Origin: Ischnura elegans | Lineage: Eukaryota; Arthropoda; Insecta; Odonata; Coenagrionidae | Reading direction: 5' to 3' | Length of the DNA stretch: 64,000 bases | Assembly (NCBI RefSeq): GCF_921293095.1 | Contig: NW_025791688.1 | Coordinates: forward strand, 62,001-126,000 | Shown here: positions 28,261 through 40,815 of the stretch, in pieces | How the letters are laid out: the number at the start of each line of letters is the position of its first letter | How positions within the stretch are numbered: position 1 is the first letter of the stretch | Translations under genes and position numbers: made by a program | The notes under the pieces: model-generated | Databases searched by the model: none | What the model saw: only the letters and a program-made list of their open reading frames with translations | Told to the model about the DNA's origin: nothing

Positions 28261-31200
28261 TGTCATTTTTCTGCACGTTTTAAAACGTGCCTCGTGAAAA
28301 TCCGACCGGAAGTGTGGTTTCCACGCTCACTTGTTGAGTTTAAACGGACACTTTGCAATGTGACGGGCACAGAGCATGGAACATTGTTGAAATTTTCAAT
28401 TCCGTCGCACTGAAGGTCCACGATAATGTTTGTTTCAATTTATGTTAACGTTCTAAAACGTCTCCCGTCCAAATCCCTCTGTAATTATTGCTTTTTATGA
28501 ATAATTTGGAGTATGGCATTGGAAATTTGTTTTTGTCAGCAACGGATTACAATATATTTCTTAAACCATGGAATCAGTCGCACTGACACTAGTCACGAAT
28601 AATTGCCTTAATTTCCTTGTCGTTTTAAAACCGGTCCCATCAAAATTCACTGGTTTTTACTGTTCCTATGACATAACGTTGATATTGAAAAATCAGCATT
28701 TGCTGTCAGACACATAATATGGGATATTTTTCAAAGTATTCATTCTGTGGCTACGGAACTCCGCTATAATGTTCTTTTTGAATACACCTAAGTTTTGAAA
28801 CGTCTCCCGTCCAAATCCCACGGTAATTATGGTTTTTAGAAATAATTTTGAGTATGAAAATGGAAATTTGATTAACTCATTAGCGACTGTAACACATTTT
28901 TAAAACTATTTACTCCGTTGCACTGACACTTGTCACGAATATTTGTCTTAATTTTCTTGTCGTTTTAAAACCGGTCCCATCAAAATCCACTGGTTTTTAC
29001 TGTTCATATGACATAATGCTGATATTGAAAATTCAGTCTTCGCTTACTTTCAACCCAAAAAATGGCGTATTTTGAAAGTATTCATTCAGAGACTATGATA
29101 CTCCTCAATAATGTTTGTTTTCACTTTAAGAACGTTTTAAAATGTCTCCCATCAAAATCCCTCGGTAATTATGGTTTTTATGAATAATTTTGAGTATGAC
29201 ACATTTAATGTCATTATGTCATACACACATTGTAACATATTAATTCAACCATTGATTCAATCGCACTGACACTCGTCACCGACAATTGCCTTATCTCTCC
29301 TATTGTTTTAAAACTTGTCCCACCAAAATCCGCTGGTTTTCACTGTCTATAGGACATAATGTTGTTATTCAATATTTAGCCTCTGCAATATTTCAGTCAC
29401 TTCAACCGGAATATTTTTTAAACTAATTACTCTAACGCTACGAAACTCGACACTAACGTATGTTTTACTATTGTTAACGTTTTAAAACGCATCCCGTCAA
29501 AATCCCTCGGTAATTATGGTTTTTATGAATAATTTTCAGTATGACACATTTAATGTCATTATGTCATACACACATTGTAACATATTAATTCAACCATTGA
29601 TTCAATCGCACTGACACTCGTCACCGACAATTGCCTTATCTCTCCTATTGTTTTAAAACTTGTCCCACCAAAATCCGCTGGTTTTCACTGTCTATAGGAC
29701 ATAATGTTGTTTTTCAATATTTAGCCTCTGCAATATTTCAGTCACTTCAACCGGAATATTTTTTAAACTAATTACTCTAACGCTACGAAACTCGACACTA
29801 ACGTATGTTTTACTATTGTTCACGTTTTAAAACGCATCCCGTCAAAATCCCTCGGTTATTATGGTTTTTATGAATAATTTTGAGTGTGACACATTTAATG
29901 TCATTTTGTCATACACACATTTTAACATATTAATTCAACCATTAATTCAATCGCACTGACACTCGTCACCGACAATTGCCTTATTTCTCCTATTGTTTTA
30001 AAACTTGTCCCACCGAAATCCGCTGGTTTTCACTGTTTATAGGACATAATATTGTTATTCATTATTTAGCCTCTGCAATATTTCAGTCACTACAACTGGA
30101 ATATTTTTTAAACTAATTACTCTAACGCTACGAAACTCGACACTAACGTATGTTTTACTATTGTTAACGTTTTAAAACGCATCCCGTCAAAATCCCTCGG
30201 TAATTATGGTTTTTATGAATAATTTTGAGTATGACACATTTAATGTCATTATGTCATACACACATTGTAACATATTAATTAAACCATTGATTCAATCGCA
30301 CTGACACTCGTCACCGACAATTGCCTTATCTCTCCTATTGTTTTAAAACTTGTCCCACCAAAATCCGCTGGTTTTCACTGTCTATAGGACATAATGTTGT
30401 TATTCAATATTTAGCCTCTGCAATATTTCAGTCACTTCAACCGGAATATTTTTTAAACTAATTATTCTAACGCTACGAAACTCGACTCTAACGTATGTTT
30501 TACTATTGATAACGTTTTAAAACGTATCCCGTCAAAATCCCTCGGTAATTATGGTTTTTATGAATAATTTTGAGTGTGACACATTTAATGTCATTTTGTC
30601 ATACACACATTGTAACATATTAATTCAACCATTGATTCAATCGCACTGACACTCGTCACCGACAATTGCCTTATTTCTCCTATTGTTTTAAAACTTGTCC
30701 CACCGAAATCCGCTGGTTTTCACTGTTTATAGGACATAATGTTGTTATTCATTATTTAGCCTCTGCAATATTTCAGTCACTTCAACCGGAATATTTTTTA
30801 AACTAATTACTCTAACGCTACAAAACTCGACACTAACGTATGTTTTACTATTGTTAACGTTTTAAAACGCATCCCGTCAAAATCCCTCGGTAATTATGGT
30901 TTTTATGAATAATTTTGAGTATGACACATTTAATGTCATTATGTCATACACACATTGTAACATATTAATTCAACCATTGATTCAATCGCACTGACACTCG
31001 TCACCGACAATTGCCTTATCTCTCCTATTGTTTTAAAACTTGTCCCACCAGAATCCGCTGGTTTTCACTGTCTATAGGACATAATGTTGTTATTCAATAT
31101 TTAGCCTCTGCAATATTTCAGTCACTTCAACCGGAATATTTTTTAAACTAATTACTCTAACGCTACGAAACTCGACACTAATGTATGTTTTACTATTGTT

Positions 31201-31275
31201 AACGTTTTAGAACGCATCCCGTCAGAATCCCTCGGTAATTATGGTTTTTATGAATAATTTTGAATATCACAATTG
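28261..31275. repeat. 345-bp satellite array in the histone spacer
   Basis: A conserved block (ACGTTTTAAAACGCATCCCG, then TCAAAATCCCTCGGTAATT) recurs at 28448, 28790, 29132, 29477, 29822, 30167, 30512, 30857 and 31202. The period is 342 in the older left copies and exactly 345 in the rest. Each monomer is itself an old dimer of about 172 bp: a related block (TTGTTTTAAAACTTGTCCCA, then CCAAAATCCGCTGG) sits at its middle. From 29477 the copies alternate between two subtypes (GAGTATG/ATTATGTC and GAGTGTG/ATTTTGTC), giving a 690-bp higher-order unit. Confidence 0.9.
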
Positions 31276-33181
31276 GAATTTCATTTACTCAGCCACACAA
31301 ATGTCTGCCGTTCCCTTATCAAAACTATGTTCTTTCACGGATTAACACCAGTTCACTTTTAAAACGAAGGAAGAGTTAATGCACGTATTCCTGACGAGTT
31401 TCATTGCACGACTCATTACAATTTCATTTATATCACATATTATGTAATCTCCAAGCCCTGATGCCACAACTGCACATATCAACATTCCCCCAATCATCAT
31501 TCTATTCCCAAACTATCGCCATGGACTAACGCTTCCATTGATACACTTCCTAAAACGCATACTCCAGTCAAGTTTTACAATTTCCGAACATCAAATAGCA
31601 ATGTTATTCTGCATAATGCCCCGACAATTAAGACTTGTTTTCAAATTGCAAACTTCACCTATCATGATATCTCTCCTTGGGTATCGATTTCCATCACATA
31701 CCTTTTCAAATGCTAAGAAAGGTAAACCACTTATTCCTGACCAGTTTAATTGCATAAAACAAACTAATTTCCATAATGACACAGTTTGTGTACTCTCGAA
31801 GCGTTGACAACATAACAGCTCATTCCAACATTTAACCATGAAAATTATATTTCCCTAACGACGCCCAGCCTTTAACTAATAACATGATCAGTAATTTATG
31901 GAAAGAATTAATGTATGAATTCACTGCATTACGCCCCACATTTCCCTATCGTTTGCCTTTCTTATCAGCAAACTCCTACACATCGGCCAACTTCAGCCTG
32001 AACAAACAAATGATGTATTGGTTGTATTTGCAATGCAACGACATAATTACCACATTCACATGAAAGTATGCACTACCAATTTCTTCGCGTTAACACATTT
32101 TCTCAGTCACACGCAATAACGGATTTATTTTCCGAATTTTTCCTCTGTCGCCTTCCAACACTTCACTTTGCGCCGCCTTTCTTCTACCATACATTTCACA
32201 AACACGGGGACAACATCGACACGGGGACTTCACTTGCACATTAGGGAACACTTGTCACAGTGTTTGCGACGAGTACCACTTCCACATTGCGTTTTAATAC
32301 CTACAATTTTTACTCAAATTCCGTGAGGTTCTTGCGTGATGCAAGAATCCTAGCCGATAGTTCCGCAACTGCCACTAGGGCGCACCACCTCCCGAGACAC
32401 GGTTCCGTGAAACGGCAGGCGATGAGTCCAGCATACGATACAATGTATTATACCATCCGAGAATGCCACGTTTAACCAAGAAATGTAACTAATTCCACGT
32501 CAATGAGTGCTGCGCTGTCATTACCCGTACGCCTGTGTTGTTGATTCTCGTCTTGCCTCGTTGCCAAGGTAATGGCGTATTGTTGATCGAGCATCGAAAT
32601 TTCGTGCTTTCGCGAAAACGTACCGTGGGATGGTTAGGGAGATGTACCGTTGAACATCGATGGTATGATAACAATCTTCAAACCTTATCTTTTCTGAAAA
32701 TGACCGTTATTAATTACTTGGGTAGTTTAAACTATTTTTAATAATTCAATGAAAAACCCTCTGCACGCCATCTCCCAATGGACACCGGGAAGCGGAAGCC
32801 GATTTCCATGCCTTTAGAGTATGTAATCCCGCTGTGATAACCGAGGATCGAAGGAAAATGTCGCGTGGCATGCAAATTAAAATTATTCCCAAACCTATTT
32901 CTCTCATTCACCACATATCGGAGTCAACGAAACTCTCGCATTAGGGAATAAATTCCGAGGAAGTGATTGCAGTAATGACTGAAAATGGATTTTTCCCAAA
33001 GCCTTTCCTCTCCAACGCTACGTTAATGTCACTCTTGAAACACGCGAATAAAATATGTAGAAAATATTTCACATAGTGACCTTTCTTTCTCAAAAGAAAT
33101 TTTCGCGGCATATTCCGGCTCTGCATTGCTCGCGGTAGGTGATTGAAAATATTTTTTTAAACAAGTTCAAGAATAAAAGTA
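31276..33181. other. Spacer between satellite and 5S-like gene
   Basis: AT-rich, no gene recognised. A CCACTAGGGCGC (32371-32382) partly resembles a CTCF core. The last 250 bp (from about 32930) are related to 42390-42530, the left part of a diverged duplication described separately. Confidence 0.4.
33175..33178 (-). terminator. Pol III T-run after variant 5S
   Basis: TTTT on the minus strand, 3 nt beyond the variant 5S end. It is a minimal Pol III terminator, consistent with the gene still being transcribable. Confidence 0.5.
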
Positions 33182-33301
33182 ATGCCAACAGCACCCGGTA
33201 TTCCCAGGCGGTCACCCGTCCAAGTACTATCCGGGCCCTACGTAGTTTAACTTCGGTGATCGAACGAGAACCGGTGAATTGTACGTGGTATGGCCGTTGG
33301 C
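33182..33301 (-). rRNA. Divergent 5S rRNA gene copy (variant or pseudogene)
   Basis: Aligns end to end with the 5S at 43365-43484 with nine substitutions and no indels: T20A, G21C, A25T, C39T, G56A, A58T, C63A and two in the 3' half. T20A and A58T together preserve a helix II base pair; G21C breaks the next pair; C63 is a bulge position. G56A, A58T and C63A fall in the A box. Upstream flanking sequence differs from that of the main gene. The full length, T-run and compensatory pair allow a functional variant; the A-box changes favour a decaying copy. Confidence 0.75.
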
Positions 33302-35410
33302 GAGTACATGACCGAATCCTCAAAAAGTTATCATGACTTGAGAATCGAAGGAAGATCTGGTTTCTTCGCGGTTGTATCTGCTTTTGTTTCTGTTGAATAG
33401 TTACCATTTCCAGACAACAGTCCCTTGATGCTTAAGCAATTCTCAATTCCGTTATATCTTTTGGTCCATCTTTGAAAATGTGTTTATGAAAAATGTCTTT
33501 CGTAACGGTGTGCTTTTTGGTGTAATGGCGATTCGTTTCAGCTTTAATCCATTGTTAAATGTCGCCTGTTGTTGTTTCGACTGTTTAATGATCGATGTAA
33601 CGCAAGGGATGCATTTACTTCTTCAAAGAAATTTTCTGGCAAAAGAGGATTATGTAATGCGTAACGAGGGAATTAATTTGAGAAAGATAATTCTTGTCGT
33701 TCCAATTTCTTCATCAACATTTTCCGGACTTGACGGTGTTATGCTCTTTGTTGGTTAAGCAACGTGTAAAAAATCGTTTTCACCATTCTTGGAACATAAT
33801 GTTTAAACCCTACATTCATACATTTTTCTTTATGTCATTTATCTATCTCCCAATGCCAACACACTGCCACGGAGACAGGAATTCGTGGTTATACTCCAAG
33901 TTATATTACGGATTGGAAGTTGTTATCCTTCCTCGCTTATCGTGCTTCACTCTTTTTCCCAATTGCGATTATGAGGTGGCATTACTGCCCCTGTGATGCG
34001 AACCGATTTCGTAACATTTACGTGGAGGAATGACGAACGATACTGCGCCCCTTCAAAAACTCTGTCCGTTGGCAGGGAGCCGACCTCGATTCAAAGTTCT
34101 CCCCTACCGACAGTTGCTTACGTCACACGCTGCCGCTTCTCGGTCGGGGAGACGTACCTTCCCCCACCACCATTTCCGACCGTGGGAACAAGAGTCCCCT
34201 TCATGTTCCCATACAGGCGGGCGACTGGCATTTGCTTTCGTGAAACGTATGCCCGACGGAAATATTTCCAACCCTAAAATTTCACTTGCGCTATGGAAAT
34301 ACTTCATTGGACGTGTACACCGATCATTGATTGATAAATTCCTCGACATGACTATTGCGTGAAAGTAATGAAAGTGTACTGTTGACGAGGGAACGTTATA
34401 CATTGAGCGTTTTTTTTTTCAAGTATTACACGTTATCTCGAAGCCTTGCAAAACCCTACTTCCATTAATGGCAGTCGATTACCTTTCCACATTTTTAATG
34501 GTGCTATGCCATGAAAGTATGTGTTGCTGTCATTGGAGTGATTATCCTCGCGTGCAAGTCTTTCGATACGGCAGGTATTGAATGATGCCATGAATAGAAA
34601 ACACTTACTCACTTTTTACGTCGACGGGAAACAAACGAAGGAGGCCATTGCGTCTTTTGAAAAATTCGCCCCTTGGAACTTCTTTTTTTCTTCCCGGCGT
34701 CCCCTGCCCCACTCGCTGCGTTTAGGTTCGTGGTGGGGGAACCCGTCCCCCACCACCCGGATCCAAGCGTGGGAACTACCCCACACACGGGTTCCCAGGA
34801 AAGTTGTCTTCGTTGACCCAAGAATTTCCCCACCCCCGGATTCTTTCCACGTGGCGGAACCTCGCACGAAGAGACAGTGCGTTACAAAAAATTTGTGGAC
34901 GAATAAAACTTTGAAACGGTATGGAGGGAAATGTTTATAACTGACTGCACGAAATGGATTACGTCGCACTGGTTTTTTCTGAAACAGTCTTCATTAATGA
35001 ATTAGAGAATGAGGGATACAAATACATCTTCCAATAAGGACGCTGAATAATCCGATTCGCCAAGTAATACTTTCCAACTGCAACGAAAGAAAATGCTCGT
35101 GACGAGGGAGCATAATTTTAGACGATTCCGGCATTTAACGCGACTCCGGTGTATATGGAAAAGGTGTTTGCGATATTCCGTGTCCACCACGGCTAAAAAT
35201 TTATTTCAAAGTCACGGGGGACTGCATTGGGAATGATGCATCACATTTTAGAATTTTCTTTCATTCCCGTGATTTAATGAAGGGGAAAATAGGCGCTCTG
35301 GGATTTTCTCACCCGCGCGGTTACCCGAAGGAATGTTTCTTATTTCAGTAGCCGCCTTTCCGTCGGCCGATGTGCGCAGAGAAAGTCTGTGAATCGCCGG
35401 GAGAAGCACG
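33302..35410. other. Spacer between variant 5S and first CTCF-like site
   Basis: No gene recognised. It contains two GC-richer patches (about 34040-34260 and 34650-34900) with repeated GTGGGAAC and CCCC(T/A)T words, and a perfect 10-bp hairpin at 34731-34755. Short frames here have no family features. Confidence 0.4.
34731..34755. repeat. Perfect 10-bp hairpin in GC-rich patch
   Basis: TGGTGGGGGA pairs with TCCCCCACCA around loop ACCCG. It is embedded in a short region with several GGGAAC/GTTCCC words. Role unknown. Confidence 0.5.
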
Positions 35411-35426
35411 CCGCACCATCTAGCGG
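35411..35426 (-). promoter_or_regulatory. CTCF-like motif 1
   Basis: Plus strand CCGCACCATCTAGCGG; the minus strand CCGCTAGATGGTGC fits the CTCF core (CCNSYAGRKGGYGC type). It is the first of four such sites in the spacer, all in one orientation. Confidence 0.45.
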
Positions 35427-35875
35427 CGGCGGCGGAACCATACTCGGACAGTTCACAGCCAAGTGCGAAATAGGCGACCAGCTAGTTATTAGTTAATTTA
35501 TGGTATATTAATACGAGACTTAGTCATTCACTAGTAACCGAAGAAGGGGAGAATATCAATAACATTCTCGCTTTTTCTGCATTTCCCTTGCAAACCATTC
35601 CTAATTAACATGCTGAAGTAACACAATGGCAAGAATGGTTTCCAATGCAGTGCACGAAAAAAAATTATGTTAGAATTATGGAGTTATGACTAAATTTATC
35701 AAAGTTTTCGGTTCACGAGGGACATCAAAATATTCGGTAGAAATCAGCAAACGATTTGGATAAAGTGTATGAAATTGGATTGCTATTTGTCAACTTACAG
35801 GCCACAGAATTTTTTTTCCCGTGTCTTATATGTCTTCGGGAGGCAATTTATATTAAGCAGACAACATTCCCCTAT
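35427..35875. other. Spacer between CTCF-like site 1 and foldback
   Basis: AT-rich, no gene or repeat recognised apart from the approach to the foldback element. Confidence 0.35.
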
Positions 35876-36079
35876 TATTCATGGTTAAATAAAAAACACA
35901 GTACTATTCCACAACCTTATATTTTTGCAGTCTACTAGTTTCAACGTTACAACGTCATTATCAAGACTAACTTTTAAAGTAATGTTAGTCTTGATAATGA
36001 CGTTGTAACGTTGAAACTAGTAGACTGCAAAAATATAAGGTTGTGGAATAGTACTGTGTTTTTTATTTAACCATGAATA
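35876..36079. mobile_element. 204-bp perfect foldback (MITE-like hairpin)
   Basis: Two 96-bp arms (35876-35971 and 35984-36079) are perfect reverse complements around a 12-bp centre TTTTAAAGTAAT. The perfect arms point to recent origin or strong homogenisation. The unit 2 copy (62973-63176) differs by one base in the centre. No clear target duplication is visible and no transposase is encoded; a foldback or MITE is the likely class. Confidence 0.75.
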
Positions 36080-37100
36080 TCTCATCGTTCCACCAAGTAA
36101 CGCCTAAATCTGTTGATTATATTCCCCTATTAATAAAAATTAGCAGTAGTTGCAAGAAGTGGCATTTTTGATAAGCGAATTCCATGATTTTCCACCGTTG
36201 GTTGCTATGTTACGTCGCACGTAATGTTGAAAGAATTAGCGACGCAAAGTTTCCATTATTTGCTGTACTCGCGTTACGTCTTGCATTGAAATGTTTATGT
36301 GTAGCAAACAGCCAACAGGAAACCAAATTACTTCGTTACTAAGGGTAACTATATCGTTCAGCGCTCAAGCGAAACTGCTCAATGTCACGAAAAGCTTTCC
36401 AAATAATTAAGTTATGATTTGAAAATCATTGTGGAAGAGACGAGTGTGTTCATTAACATATTTCACAAGGCAGACGGCACGGATATTTATTGCTACGGAT
36501 TAACTCGTTCCGTGCGTTTTAATAGAATGTAGAGAAATGTGGATTGCCTATTCATAAGATATTAATTAATCGGTTCCCTCCCTTTACTGACTAAATGTAC
36601 GGCTATACTCCGAAACTCTGCGAACTCCTCTCGTGTACTGCGAATATGTACAACTATGGGAGTTCCGTTTAAGGATAAGTCGTTGACAATGGCAGACAGT
36701 AACGATATTACTTATTGATAAGAGGAAGGATATTTGACGTATGTAGGGTGCAATCGAGGAAGGAAAGTAGACCTGGCTAATCACGAGACATAATTTATTC
36801 GGATAAGGAAATTCTTCGATCGCTCGCGAAATAATGTAATTTCCGCTTCACTCCAATGGCTGGAGAACGATTGTCATTAACCGTGGCATGCAAAAATGTA
36901 GTAAGAACTTACGGTACCGTTAGGGAATATGTAAAATTGAATCGTGGACAACTGCGAGCAGCAACTCGGACACGAAACATTTTCAGAGTAGGAAGGAACG
37001 GTAACTAACAATTAAATCGCTCACTGCATTCGTCGCGGAATCAATATGCTAATGAAATGGTCCGGTATTCACGGCTTATGAATGAATCACTTCTAATCAC
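36080..37100. other. Spacer after foldback
   Basis: AT-rich, no gene recognised. GTTGCTATGTTAC at 36205-36217 is another imperfect X-box. Confidence 0.35.
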
Positions 37101-38900
37101 CTATGGTATAACCGAGCCGAGTTCTTTCCCCGCTTATCCGTGTTATCGCGTTTTCTCTTTCCGTACTGCGATCGTGAACCCACTCTTGTCATAAGGACAC
37201 TGCGCGATGTGTCATCGAGAGCACACACAATGCCATGCGATGGTAAAGTTCCTCGTCTCGCGACGAGCACCTACGGCCGAGATGTTCTCTGCCTCGCGGC
37301 CCCCTGCCCTGCACCCGCGATGCCGAGAATCGTCAGCCGCACGGAGTGTATTCCTGCCTTGAGTCGAAGCGGTCCGCTCCCTTCGATCGCCGAAATGAAA
37401 TGGAAATCGCGGGCGGAGGAAAGACACCGCTTGACAGTCGTCACTTCACTGGCAGATGATCATTTACGAGGCGGTCGTGTTCCGATCATGTACATTTAAA
37501 CGATACTGTGTTTGATGAATGGATTATTTACAGATATTCCGTGCTTCGCGTCGTTGGAATACAGTGTGGTGTTTCATTGTTGTAAATGACAACATTTGTT
37601 TTCCGCATTTCACGACAATTGACCGCGGATGAGTCGATAAATCATTCATCATGGCTAGCGTTCACATATTTGCGACGAGTCGCAATCCGGGAAAGAAATC
37701 CCACCGAGAGACGATATTTCAAATTCCGCTCTGGACGTCCACGGCGAGCGACTGCGAAAAGGCCCCCTGCGCCATCTATTGGCGGAATCTGAATTACTAC
37801 TTGATCACTCTTGCAGCGGTAGCTGTCGTGAGAAGACGACGCGAATAATTATTAACAGTTATAATTAGTCCATGTTTATCAGCGGTTACTCACATAACGC
37901 CGGTTATGTAGTGTTCTTTGTGACGCACAGCAAACGCGAGGAAATGAGTGAAAGTGTCTGTGTCGAAGGATGTATAGGAAAAGTGAGTGAAGTGCACGAG
38001 AATCAATAGTGTGATGACAACAGCGATTCTGATAGCCGTGCAGGTGAATACTGTGATCCACAACCAGCGAGCCGAGTAAGTACGCTATTACTTATTTAAA
38101 CACTTTTCACGCTCGTATTCGTCGACTGTGTTGTTCCTTGCGTTTCTCTTTTGTGTGGAAAAGTAAACTGTGTAGTGATTAATTCACTGTTTGACGATGA
38201 TGACGGTTGATTGATCCCAACGTGTAATTGTGTATCCTAAGAAAACCGAAATTATTCGTGGCGTCCTTAATTGTTACGAGTTGAGTGAATCGCGGCTTAA
38301 TTTAAAATTGTTTGCCTTTCTTTGTTCCAAGAAGTTGATGGTTTTCCCTTGCACTTTGTATCTTAGGCACTGTGCACTGTTTGAAATGTTGACGAAAGAG
38401 TGGAAGGAAGAATATTTTTCGCTAATGTTTTCCTTAGCAACGGATTGCTGGTTTCACATTAGTGAATACGGAATAATTAAATGGAAGTGTTTAGCGTGTT
38501 ATATCGTCGTCCTTAAATTTGCATGAGTGAAGTGATGTTAATTGCCAGATCTTGATTAGTAATACGTGTCAATGCTAAGTCTAGTAAGTGCAATGAAAGA
38601 ACAATTAACGATGTTGACGATTACACGTCCCATTCCTACCGTCAGGCGTCTTTGGTTATTCTTAACGTTCCTTTCGTGGGAATGTAATTCCTTTTGTGCT
38701 ATTTCATTTTCTCTTGGCAGCGGAATAACGTAAATAATTAGGGCAGGGATATTATAACGTAAATAATTAGGGCAGTTTTATGGTAAGCTGTGATAACTTA
38801 ACATGTGATTTTAAAAGCGAACTGTTAGCATAACGGAGCCCAAGGAATGTTATCGGACGTAGTAGAGGAATTACTTTTCAAACGTCAAAGGCAAACTCAC
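37101..38900. repeat. Spacer module with CTCF-like site 2
   Basis: Related to 39240-40427 (shared CATAACGCCGGTT, GTGTTCTTTGTGACGC, GCCGAGTAAGTACGCT, CTTAGGCACTGTGCACTGTT) and, in its first part, to 41530-42250 (shared GAGTCGAAG.GGTCCGCT). The module has a GC-rich start, the CTCF-like site, then an AT-rich tail. A GAGTAAGTACG resembling a splice donor and a pyrimidine tract ending TTTTGTGTAG in the other copy hint at a spliced noncoding transcript, but there is no proof. Confidence 0.55.
37767..37785 (-). promoter_or_regulatory. CTCF-like motif 2
   Basis: Plus strand CTGCGCCATCTATTGGCGG. The minus strand contains CCAATAGATGGCGC, the best fit of the four to the CTCF core including the AGATGGCGC favoured in insects. 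Confidence 0.5.
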
Positions 38901-39239
38901 AAACATTTCCCAGATTGTACTGCCTCTTTCAGTAATTCCTGATTGCTACATCATTTTCTTCGCCATACGAATGTTAACAGTGACATCCGTACTTGATATA
39001 TTGGTTTAAAATCGCTTGGAAATCGTCGAAAACCACGTAAGACTCTGCATCATGAGGTACGTTTTGGTGGATATTTTGAGGTACAAGAGTACTCTATATT
39101 CCAATTATGCAAATGTTCACCACATTGCGCTTGAATCTTGGCTTAATTTACGAAATTATATGCGACTTTAAGGCGGGGATTTGGTCGTTCGACGTGCCAT
39201 TGTTGTGGAGAACATTAATAGTTCACGACAATTGACAAT

Positions 39240-40427
39240 CGATGGTTCATTAGGTATGGCAAGGATTCGCATATTGCCGCTGCGTTGCGAATAATTATCC
39301 CAATTGCTTTCCCACGCGCGATTCCTAATTCCCAACAGCGATGCGCGCAGTGGACTGCTGGAGGTTCCCCCCGCACCATCTAGCGGCCGAATCTGTATTA
39401 CCACTCGATCGCTCTTGCTGCGGCAGCTGCAGTGAGAAGACGTCGCGAGTAACTAATATCAGTGATAATTGTATAATGTTTATCAGCTGTAACTGACATA
39501 ACGCCGGTTCTGTAGTGTTCTTTGTGACGCTTGGCAATCGTGAGGAAAGGATTGAAAGTGTCTGTGTCGCTGGATGCATAGGAAAAGTTAGTGAAATGAA
39601 CGGGAATGAAGTGTGTTGACAACAGCGATTGTGATCTACAGCCGAAGAGCCGAGTAAGTACGCTGTTACTTATTTTTCCACTTTTTACATTCATAATCGT
39701 TGTCTGTGTTATTCCTTGGCTTTCTCTTTTGTGTAGAAAAGTGAACTGTGATGTGATTAATACACTGTTTGACGATGATGACGGTTGATTGATCCCAGCG
39801 TTTAATTGTGCATCTTAAGAAAACAGAAATTAGTCGTGGCGTCCTTAATTGTTACAAGTTGAGTGAATCGTGGCATAATTTAAAAGTGTTTGCCTTTGAA
39901 TGTGCTAAGACGTTGATGGTTTTCCCTTGCACTTTGTATCTTAGGCACTGTGCACTGTTTGAAATGTTGACGAAGGAGTTGAAGGAAGAATATTTTTCGC
40001 GAATTCCTTAGCAACGGATTGTTTGGTGTCACAAGATTTATTACGGAATATTTTAATGGAAGTGTTTGCGGTGTTACATCGTGGTCGTATACTCTGTATG
40101 TGTGAAGTTATGTACATTGGCAGATCCGGATTAATAATAAGTGTAATGCTATGTATTTGGACTGCTGTTATGAAAGCAGTCAGCGATATGGAATAGTGCA
40201 CACCGCATTTCCACTGTCAGCCGGCGTTGATTATTGTTAACGTTCCTTTCGTCCGAATATAATTCCTTGTGTGATATTTCATAACGTCTTGGCAGCGGAA
40301 CTACTAAATTATTTGGAGCAACGATAACATTTTATGGTAATGCTGTGTTAAGTTGACATGTGACTTGAAAAGCGTAGTGTTACCATCACGGAGGCCAAAA
40401 GAATTTTATCGGATATGGAAAACAAAA
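39240..40427. repeat. Spacer module with CTCF-like site 3
   Basis: Diverged copy of 37101-38900, about 1.6 kb downstream. Its last part (40036-40427) is itself tandemly duplicated as 40428-40815. Confidence 0.55.
39371..39386 (-). promoter_or_regulatory. CTCF-like motif 3
   Basis: CCGCACCATCTAGCGG on the plus strand, the same 16 bp as motif 1 although the flanks are diverged, which suggests selection on the motif. Confidence 0.5.
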
Positions 40428-40815
40428 TTTATTACGGAATATTTTAATGGAAGTGTTTGCGGTGTTACATCGTGGTCGTATACTCTGTATGTGTGAAGTT
40501 ATGTACATTGGCGGATCCGGATTAATAATAAGTGTAATGCTATGTATTTGGACTGCTGTTATGAAAGCAGTCAGCGATATCGAATAGTGCACACCGCATT
40601 TCCACTGTCAGCCGGCGTTGATTATTGTTAACGTTCCTTTCGTCCGAATATAATTCCTTGTGTGATATTTCATAACTTCTTGGCAGCGGAACTACTAAAT
40701 TATTTGGAGCAACGATAACATTTTATGGTAATGCTGTGTTAAGTTAACATGTGACTTGAAAAGCGTAGTATTAGCATCACGGAGGCCAAAAGAATTTTAT
40801 CGGATATAGAAAAGG
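40036..40815. repeat. 392-bp direct tandem duplication
   Basis: 40036-40427 and 40428-40815 are nearly identical (both start ATTTATTACGGAATATTTTA and end in GGCCAAAAGAATTTTATCGG followed by GATA), so this duplication is much younger than the surrounding modules. Confidence 0.85.

Larger units (their letters stand above)
32930..33760. repeat. Diverged duplicate of 42390-42950
   Basis: Shared blocks include AAATATTTTTTTAA before and GTCGCCTGTTGTTG after the 5S-like gene, with matching order and spacing. This copy contains a 5S-like gene (33182-33301) that the other copy lacks at the corresponding point, so the 5S either inserted here or was lost there. Confidence 0.6.

Noticed and set aside
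28261-31275. CRISPR-like array
   Set aside because: Repeats are long contiguous 345-bp monomers with no unique spacers, in a eukaryotic histone locus.
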